Of a DNA stretch of 64,000 nt, positions 57,063 to 64,000 are shown one piece after another. A program made the translations under genes and the position numbers. The notes under the pieces are model-generated. The model did not search any database and had not been told where the DNA came from. It saw only the letters and a program-made list of their open reading frames with translations. The DNA is from Gnetum montanum. Its lineage: Eukaryota; Streptophyta; Gnetopsida; Gnetales; Gnetaceae. The DNA is taken from the NCBI GenBank assembly GCA_015680685.1, contig MNCI01002233.1, positions 104,099 through 168,098 on the forward strand, read 5' to 3'. Each line of letters begins with the position of its first letter. Positions within the stretch are counted from its first letter, which is position 1.

Positions 57063-57502
57063 TGAGTCATGAATCTATCAACCCCAATATTGAATATCTA
57101 ATATCAGAGCCCTGATATCAAATACTTGATATCGAAGCCTAGGAAGTGATGTTGGATATTTGATATCATCTCCTTCATGCTAGCCTATAAATACAGTACT
57201 TGGGTTCATGGTTGAAATATAATAGAGATAAGATAGTTTTATTTCTTAGTTTTTGATAGTCTTTCTTAGAGTCCTATTATTCCTAGTGCATGCTCATAGT
57301 GTGATGTTTGTAATCATACAACACCTTTGTTTAAGTGTGATGTACTTGGATACATTACATGACTAGAAATAAAGATCAAGATTTCTTCCATCATTACCAC
57401 ATTCACTTAGATTTATTATTAATTTAATTATTTTTTAATGATTTAATTATTTTTTGTTCTTCTTAGTTAACATTTACATTTATTACTATTGACTATTCCT
57501 AT
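57063..57502 (+). repeat. G: LTR-like fragment inserted in the Ath-1 3' LTR
   Basis: Starts TGAGTCATGAATC after ATTAA. It has U3 repeats of GATATC (CTGATATCAAATACTTGATATC-like, 57107-57165), a TATA box CCTATAAATACAG at 57184 and AATAAAGATCAAGATTT at about 57385, so it has the plan of an LTR of the Athila size class but is not the same family. It is cut at 57502 by Tat-F. Confidence 0.6.
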
Positions 57503-57524
57503 TGAAATATCACCAAATTTGGAC

Positions 57525-58330
57525 TACGATGTCTCAACTACAAATTTGTCTAAGTGTTAGCATGAGGCCATTTTTTGCAAATTTTTCCAAGTTATGGAAC
57601 TACACTCTCGACTATCCCAAAGTGTAGTCAACCCAATAGAAAGTGTAGTCAAGACAAAAGCTAGTTTTGCAATTTTTCCTAAATGTCATCGTAAAGCTAG
57701 AAGCTAAAAATTTCTCTAATTACTAAAAGTACACTCTCCACTGCCCCAAAGCATAGTCACCCTCTTGTGTTGAGCATAGTTAGCATGAAAGCCCAATTTT
57801 ACAAAATTTTCTAAGTGTTAAGCCAACCATTATAGAATTTAAGTGTTGAGACTACACTCTCCATTGCCTCAAAGAATAGTTAAGAGTAGTCAACATAAAG
57901 GTCTAGTTTTTGCAAATTTTTTTAAGTGTCAAGACTACAGTCTCCATTAGTCTAGAGTGTAGTCAAGCATAGTCAACTAGAAACTAGTTTTTTCAAGTTT
58001 TGATATGTGTTAGGACTACACTCACCCCTAGTCAAGAGCATAGTCAGAATCCCATGGAGAGTGTAGTTAATAAATAGCCACTTTTTGCAAAATGTTTCTA
58101 AGTATTGGACTATGCTCTTCCCTATTCTAGAGTGTAGTCAAGTGTAGTTAGCTAGAATAGCCTCCAAAGGCATTCATAGCATAGCACCAGCATTTAGCAC
58201 AACTCCAACTCATCTCCAAAAAGAATAGTTAGCAAAATGCATTTTTATTCCCAAATTGTAACTATGCTCAACCCCATAGAAAATAGTGGAGAGCATAGTC
58301 CTAGAGCGTAGTTTTTAAAATTGCATTTTT
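57525..58330 (+). repeat. U3 repeats of the Tat-F LTR
   Basis: About eight loose units of 75-110 bases contain GACTACACTCTCCA, CCCAAAGTGTAGTCAA and AGTTTTTGCAAATTTTTC. CTACACTC and GTGTAG can pair within a unit, as in the U3 blocks of Tat-B, but the sequence is different. Confidence 0.65.
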
Positions 58331-58521
58331 TTAGGTACATTGCGGTCCTCTTGGCACATGCACATGAAATTAGCAACATAGTCATAGTCTGATAGTCTCA
58401 TAGATTCTAGTAGAGCATAAGATCACTAGCCTCAGTGAAGAGTGTAGCTGGGTGATAGCATAGTCCTACCCGTCCGCTTTGCCACATGGTAGTTCCTTTA
58501 CATTTCATGTTAAACCTAGTC

Positions 58522-58530
58522 CTATAAATA
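58522..58530 (+). promoter_or_regulatory. Tat-F LTR TATA box
   Basis: CCTATAAATATCCC, about 690 bases before the LTR end, in the same relative place as in Tat-B. Confidence 0.65.
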
Positions 58531-59639
58531 TCCCTACCCTCAACATTTTTTGGGTTGGAAAATTTGAGAATTAGGCAAGTTAGCAAATTCAAAGGCACAC
58601 CAATGAACCAAAGAGAAGAAAAGATGCACATAATCTTAGCTCATTGTGGGACACCGTAGAACACCACAGCCCACTACACACCATGGTAGCTAACCCAACA
58701 TGCATAGACACCATGGAAGAACATCAATCTTCATGGCTAGACACCCCTAAGATTGTGACTACACTGTCCACTATGCTCATTATAAACCATGTACCTTCTC
58801 ACCCCTTTTGAAGTTAACTACGCTCAACCCTATTCAGGGTGGTGTTTTGTTCTCTCTCCCTTTCTTTGCATTTTCAGCATTTTACTTACATTTTTTCAGC
58901 ATTTTAATTGCATTTTTTGCTACTTTAATGCATAACACCTTTACATTAGCACCTTCATTTTTCATCAAAAACCTATCTACTCTCAACATTGTTGACATCA
59001 TTCACATCGCACCAACACTTAGCATCATTTTGCATTAGCATCATAGCTAACTATGCTACAACCCTATCTACTTTTGGTAACTCCCTATTCGATTGACAAG
59101 ACCATTTAAGGCACCTTGTCTCTACCTCTAGCAGGCCCTCAAGTAGAATTAGGGTTAGTTTGTGCACCTATGAACCCCTCGATGTTCTAGCCACTGATGT
59201 TTTCATTCATTACAGTTTTCTAGCACTAGAAGAAGGGCCAAACCATGTTCTTCTTTAGACTTTGTTGGTGGTTGTCTCATGTGCTCTCTGCATCACTGTT
59301 CCTGGCTTCAGGCTAGTGTAGACCCAACACCCTTGAGGACCGACTGCACATGCAGTAGTAGCTAGATCTTAGGCCAACACAAGTGTTTTCTACTCATTGG
59401 TTGTTGTAGACTAGACCCCATCATTGGTTGCCCTAGAGCCCCACATAACAACCCTAGAGCATACATTCCCATAGTTAGTAAAATTGCAGGTGCTTAGTAG
59501 AGAGCATAGTTGGCTCTTAATGTAGAGAGCATAGTTAGCTCTTAGCACAAAGAGCATAGTCTCTAGAGTTAGCCATTTTTTTGGCATTCACTAGAGTTGG
59601 CCATTTTTTTGCAACCAGCAACCTCTGCAATCTTCACAC

Positions 59640-59765
59640 ATGAGTTCCAAACAACCTTTCACATCAATCCCAAGCACACTAGCCATATTGCCCATTCAAC
59701 AAGAAAACAAGATTGACCACCTTGCTAGTCTTACTATGGTAGAGCCAAGGCAATCCCTTAGGTTA
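59640..59765 (+). pseudogene. Tat-F gag start, interrupted
   Basis: Forty-two codons from the first good ATG after the leader, matching Tat-B and Tat-A only in position and in Ser/Pro/Thr bias. The frame runs into the Tat-C LTR. Confidence 0.5.
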
Positions 59766-61166
59766 TGTAACGACAGAAAACGTCGGCAGCTGGAAAATAC
59801 CGACCGAGTTTCTGGCGTACACAGTTTTAGCCACGGATCCACGCGAGGGCTATGTTGAAGAAAGAAAATCCATGGCGACCTGAACGGTCTTGTCGATTAG
59901 ACAGGGACTTATGGGTCAGTAAAACGATGCAACGTGCGTAAAAGAAAGCGATCTGATTTGAGGCATCGTAAAATGAGGAGAAAATGATGTAGACAGGTTG
60001 CAACGGTGATAATGCTAAACACGATGAAAGAAGGCTGACATAAGAGAAGCACAGAGCTTCAAGATCTATGCTTTGACTTAAAATGTGTATCTTGTATAAG
60101 AAATTACACTGGGGAATCCCCGATTACAAGATATGAAACAAGCACAAAACAACAAGCAAAACGGTCTAAACAGAAGTCCGATCTACCTCGTGGGCTAAAG
60201 CTGAGATGCAAGGCGGGCCAAGCTTCGACTTCTACCGATCAATCATTTTGGATTGATAGAGTCTTTCAGCAGAACGATCACTCCTATCACCGGTGCTCGA
60301 AGTGAACTGTGCTCTGCTTCAACTGTAAGGTGATAATGTCAACAATTGTCAAAGCGCTGTTCTCTATATCTCTGCTCCAAAGTGTTAAGTGCTCTGGTGC
60401 TCAGAAATATGCTTTTTGCTTCTCTAATTTGCCAACCTCTGTATCTTTGTCAACTGGGGTATTTATAGGCTGCGACGCCTCCGTGAAAAAGGGTGCAACC
60501 CTGCTGACGTGGGTCCCGGATACTTCGGTTCCCTTTGGCTTAGTCATTTTAAGTCAAACTATGACTATGCACAACACGCTCGTTTGCGTGTTGTGCGTGT
60601 AAGGAGCAGGTACACGTTGCACGTGTTTCGACTACATTCAGGGTGTTTTACGTTCATTTGTGCTGCGTTGCGTGTATGAGCGTAATCTGGAGTAAAGGCA
60701 ATAAGCTCAAAATTGTTTTACGCTCACTACGCAACCATGCGTAACGAAGCGTGGATAGTGTGCAACTTACGCTCGCTACGCAACCGTGCGTAATGAAGCG
60801 TAAATAATGCGTGGTTTACGCTCGCTACGCAGCTGCGCGTGATGAAGCGTAAACAATGTATAACTTACGCTCACTACGCAACTACGCGTAATGAAGCGTA
60901 AGCAATGTACAACTTGATAACATACGCCATGGTACGCACCGCCACGTAACGAGTGTAAAGACAAGTTATCCATGTACTGCAAGAAAAAGTGCCGACCTGT
61001 TGTGCTTCTCTGAACTCTGCCTTCGATTTTCTTGAAGCTTATTACACTCATTACGCTGCCATGCGTAATAGAGCGTAAACCTGTCCTTTGAACAAATCTG
61101 ATGCGCGTTCTTACTGGAATTGCGAATCTTTGCCTGAGGCCGACTCGCAATTTTCACGGTGTTTCA
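59766..61166 (-). repeat. Tat-C 3' LTR
   Basis: On the minus strand it starts TGAAACACCGTGAAAATTG and ends CTGTCGTTACA. The TATA box TATAAATACCCC is at 60466-60455. U3 has a set of ~55 base repeats at about 60660-60905. Confidence 0.87.
60660..60905 (-). repeat. U3 tandem repeats of the Tat-C LTR
   Basis: Four to five units of about 55 bases have, on the plus strand, TTACGCTCGCTACGCAACCG then TGCGTAATGAAGCGTAA. Inverted TACGC/GCGTA pairs occur in each unit. They replace the GCTATGCTACGC palindromes seen at this place in Tat-B. Confidence 0.75.
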
Positions 61167-62216
61167 ATGGCCCCTCTTTGTTGACGGTTAGAGGGCGTGC
61201 CTGAAGGACGTCGACAAAGAATGCGAAACACCGGATTGGTAGAAGCAAGAATAGCGTTTATCCATGGCTACTCAAGCATTGCTCTGTCCACGTGAAAGAG
61301 GAAGACTGACGGGTACAGGAGATAAAGGGATGTAACTGGAAACAGGTTCAGGGAAGATGCGAAATATACGTTTATTCATGTCAACAGGAATGCTTTCAGA
61401 TGAGCGTAGCGTGTCAATATGAGATGTCTCTATTACAAATTGTAGCAGGAATGCGTGCAAAAGGAGCATTGCGCATCACTTTCTGTGATATCTCTGCTAG
61501 CGTGTGTGGAAAATGAATACTTGCGTATGTAGACGTTGCGTATGGGAATTGGGTGGTGGGGAGGAAGGAAACAAGAGTTAAGGGTAGAATTGTGCGAGGT
61601 ATAGATGTGCAAAGCTGAGTGGTCGGGCAAACCTGAGCAGCCATTTCAATATGCTGTTGTACTTCACCGCCCAGATGGACGCACCTTTGGATGACACCCT
61701 CCAAGGAAAGTAACCTGCAACCACAAAAGGAAACAGAGGACACCTTTGCTCATGAACAAGAGGCGAGGTGCTTGAAACAAACGCCTTTCGATGTGAGCTG
61801 GAGCGAATGGGCTGTAAAGAAAGAGCCTGAGCACTCGGGCGGAGCCGCCGATCCCGACGATTGGCCCTACATACCTTCGCCAAAAGGTATCAGACACAGT
61901 GCAGCTAGCTGACTGCACTAGGAACCGGCCAGATGAATCTGAGAGGCTGGTCGTCCGATAGCGATGATTGGTGAGGATCCTGAGGCCATTGCCGACGAGG
62001 ATTTCGTCGAAGCTCCGGCTGGTGAGGCTAAACTCCCAGAGGTACCACCACTGCGGCGGGTGCGGTGGCGGCATCTCCGAGGGATCAGTAAGATGCCTCT
62101 TTGCTTAACCGAGGAATCAGTAGGATGCCAGTGGGGTGGCGATACTGGTACTGGCTCAGTATCCCACCCCGTCTGCTGTGTAGCTGTACAAGAATGATCA
62201 TGCTTGCTTGAACATG
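61167..62216 (-). other. Tat-C region between PPT and T5
   Basis: GC-richer than the rest. The minus-strand frame 62074-61664 (MPPPHPPQWWYLWEFSLTSR) is open for 136 codons, but the Tat-B counterpart is not coding, so I do not call a gene. The PPT is at 61167-61181. Confidence 0.5.
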
Positions 62217-62760
62217 GTAGCGGTCTGTACATCCCAGTTTTAAGTCTTGGTAGACTGCCATTACTGGTTTTAAGTCTCAGCAGACCATGGTCCTAGTTTA
62301 AAGTCTGGGCAGACCGAGAGGTGCTAGTTTTACGTCGTAGCGGATGGTGGTAAGGCTGGTTTACGGTCTCAACAGACCGTGCTGTGGATGTCAGTTTCAC
62401 GTCATGACCCAAGGACAGATCTGTGCTAGTTTTACATCTCAGCAGACGGCTACTTACTTGTGCCAGTTTAGCGTCATGGCGGACGCGTGCAAAAGATGCC
62501 AGTTTTTCATCTTGGCGGACCTGTACAACAGTGCCAGTTTTACGTCATAGCGGACGGTTACCACTTGCCAGTTTAGCGTCGTGGCGGACACGTGCAAGGC
62601 ATGCTAGTTTTACGTCGTAGCGGATGGTTAGTGCCAGTTTAACGTCATAGCGGATGCTTGGTGCCAGTTTTATGTCGTAGCGGACGATCAGTGCCAGTTT
62701 TACGTCGTAGCGGACGTGCAATGCCAGTTTTACGTCGTAGTGGATGAGTACTGCCATACC
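62217..62760 (-). repeat. Tandem array T5 (CGTC-N6-GACG + TAAAACTGGCAC units)
   Basis: About 19 units of 25-30 bases. On the minus strand the dominant core is CGTCCGCTACGACG followed by TAAAACTGGCAC. Units toward the LTR have AGTCTACCAAGACT and GGTCTGTTGAGACC cores. It begins 23 bases after the integrase stop, exactly as T4 does in Tat-B. Confidence 0.9.
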
Positions 62761-62783
62761 TGCTGATGACACCGTAGATGCTG

Positions 62784-64000
62784 CTAGATGAAATACCGCT
62801 TCAAGTAGACGTGATTTACAGGGTTTGCTAATTCATTGCCGTTGACGTCTGCTAATTTGAACGCTCCGTTGCCATATGCGTCGATCACCAAGAAAGGGCC
62901 TTCCCAGTTTGCAGAGAACTTGCCTACTGGTTCACGCACAGCCTTGAGAACAAGATCTCCCTTCTTGATTGGGCGCTGTTGAAGGTTGTGGCAATGTTTC
63001 TGGCGCTGTTTCTCCTGATATTTCTCAATCGCATCAAGAGCCTATATTCGCTTCTCTTCTACTGAATCCAAATCCATTATCCGAGCCTCGGTGTGTTGAG
63101 CCTCATTTATAATGGTGGAGAGGACCATTCTCAGAGAAGGAATTTGCAATTCAAGAGGTAGCACTGCTTCAGATCCGTAAACCAGGCCATAGGGCGTACT
63201 ACCCGTAGCTGTCCTACACGTAGTACGATATGCCCATAGCACATAGAGGATCTGTTCGTGCCACCACCTTTTGCTACCGTGGAGCATTTTCTTGAGCAGA
63301 TTGATGATTATTTTATTTGATGCTTCAGCTTGACCATTCGCCTGCGGGTAATAAGGAGAGGAAAAAGACTGTCGAATTCCTAGGTTGTCACAGAAAGATT
63401 TGGTATCCACGCTACTAAACTGTGGCCCATTGTCAGTCACAATAGTCATCGGGAGTCTAAATCGGGTTACTATGTTGTCCAAGATAAAATGGCAAACCTG
63501 TTGGAATGTAATTTTCCGCAGGGGGACAGCTTCTACCCACTTCGTAAAGTACTCAGTAGCGGTAATAATGAAGCTATGCCCTGCAGAAGATTTTGGCGTG
63601 ATGGGTCCTATGATGTCCAGTCCCCATCGCTGAAATGGCCACGTTATCTGTGTCGTATGCAATTCTGTGGGTGACACGTGGATGAGGATTGCGTGCCGTT
63701 GACACGTATCACAGGTTTTGACCTTCGTCAGGCAGTCTCGTTCCATGTGTGGCTAGTAGTATCCTCAGCATCAGATCTTTAGGACCATAGCCCTTGGTGC
63801 TATGTGGCCACCACACAGTCCCTCGTGAACATCGCCGACTATGTGCTGCACCTGGTCTTTGTCAACGCAGGTAAGCAACACATCATCAAAGGAACGTCTA
63901 CAGAGAGTGTTGTCTCCGATGATGATGTATTGCCTAGCACACTTACGTATCGCGGCTTTCTGTGCGCGCGTTAACGCAGATGGTAGCTCACCCTGTAAAA
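62784..64000 (-). pseudogene. Tat-C integrase (nearly intact), N-terminal part at window end
   Basis: Minus strand, one frame. Zinc-binding residues are in HEGLCGGH and CDTCQR; the core has WGLDIIGPITPKSSAGHSF, TDNGPQFSS and NGQAEASN, so all three catalytic acids are present. The C-terminus reads KFSANWEGPFLV to LKRYFI and stops at 62784. One stop at 63042 splits the C-terminal domain and three more lie close together at about 63757-63775 near the zinc region. All four fit transitions. The open stretch between them is 234 residues. Confidence 0.88.

Larger units (their letters stand above)
57503..59765 (+). mobile_element. Tat-F: 5' end of another Tat-like element, cut by Tat-C
   Basis: LTR 57503-59214 (1712 bases, the length of the Tat-B LTR), starting TGAAATATCACCAAATTT and ending TTCATTACA. 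The U5 matches Tat-B (GACAAGACCATTTAAGGCACC). The PBS TAGCACTAGAAGAAGGGCC is at 59221. An ATG at 59640 (MSSKQPFTSIPSTLAILPI) starts gag and is cut at 59765. The left flank is CCTAT. Confidence 0.78.
59766..64000 (-). mobile_element. Tat-C: reverse-strand Tat-like element, youngest in the window, runs off the end
   Basis: On the minus strand: integrase (64000 down to 62784), array T5, a spacer, PPT (AAAGAGGGGCCAT) and the 3' LTR (61166-59766). The LTR is 1401 bases, 300 shorter than in Tat-B. CpG is plentiful here and nearly absent in the other elements, which fits a recent insertion. The left flank is GGTTA (59761-59765). Confidence 0.88.

Noticed and set aside
61664-62074. 136-codon minus-strand frame in Tat-C
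   Set aside because: The region is GC-rich, which lengthens chance frames, and the matching part of Tat-B is not open.
62217-62760. Repeat-spacer look of T5 and T4 suggesting a CRISPR array
   Set aside because: The units are contiguous and drift gradually, there are no unique spacers of constant length and no cas genes, and the setting is a plant retrotransposon.
1-64000. tRNA, rRNA or small RNA genes
   Set aside because: No cloverleaf A/B-box pair or rRNA-like stretch was recognised on either strand by eye; a covariance-model scan would settle it.

Overview
This window is nuclear DNA of a flowering or other seed plant. The evidence is GT-AG introns in a plant-type FAD monooxygenase gene, long nested Ty3/gypsy LTR retrotransposons, LTR promoters with TATAAATA boxes, and widespread decay of CpG by C-to-T change. 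No species can be named. There is one gene likely to be functional. Almost everything else is retrotransposon sequence in several states of decay.

Layout. 1-5392: 3' end of a Tat-like element (called Tat-A) with gag-protease ruins, a tandem array and a truncated 3' LTR; its pol, its middle region and the start of its LTR have been deleted. 5393-12284: a gene island. It holds a promoter region of four diverged ~200 bp repeats (5774-7130), a four-exon FAD-dependent monooxygenase gene (7243-9780, 417 codons) and AT-rich 3' flank. 12285-57062: a nest. An inverted LTR fragment (H, 12285-12736) is abutted by an Athila-like element (Ath-1, from 12737). Ath-1 is split in its integrase by a sister Athila-like element (Ath-2, 18311-50444). 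Ath-2 is split in its 3' region by a complete 18.8 kb Tat-like element (Tat-B, 27150-45931), flanked by the perfect 5 bp target duplication GTGCT. 57063-64000: the 3' LTR of Ath-1 is cut by an LTR fragment (G), which is cut by a Tat-like element (Tat-F, from 57503), which is cut by a reverse-strand Tat-like element (Tat-C, 59766 to beyond the window end), the youngest-looking of all.

Tat-B is the most interesting object. Its order is LTR, gag, protease, tandem array T2, a multi-exon gene on the opposite strand (33.7-37.9 kb) with its own TATA box, tandem array T3, RT, RNase H, a second RNase H, integrase, tandem array T4, PPT, LTR. The antisense gene has six exons whose splice phases agree at nearly every junction. 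It is now broken by stops and frameshifts, and I do not recognise its product. The arrays T1 to T5, found in Tat-A, Tat-B and Tat-C, look different by sequence but share one design: a 14-base dyad (4 base arm, 6 base gap, 4 base complementary arm) followed by TAAACTAG or TAAACTGG. The arm sequence differs between arrays while the pairing is kept. The arrays sit between protease and the antisense gene, between the antisense gene and RT, and just after integrase, so they punctuate the element.

Tat-B pol is read in one frame for 3.26 kb with 12 stop codons and no frameshift, and every stop can be explained by one transition. Decay by deamination of methylated cytosine therefore dominates. The Athila-like elements are older and also carry frameshifts and deletions.
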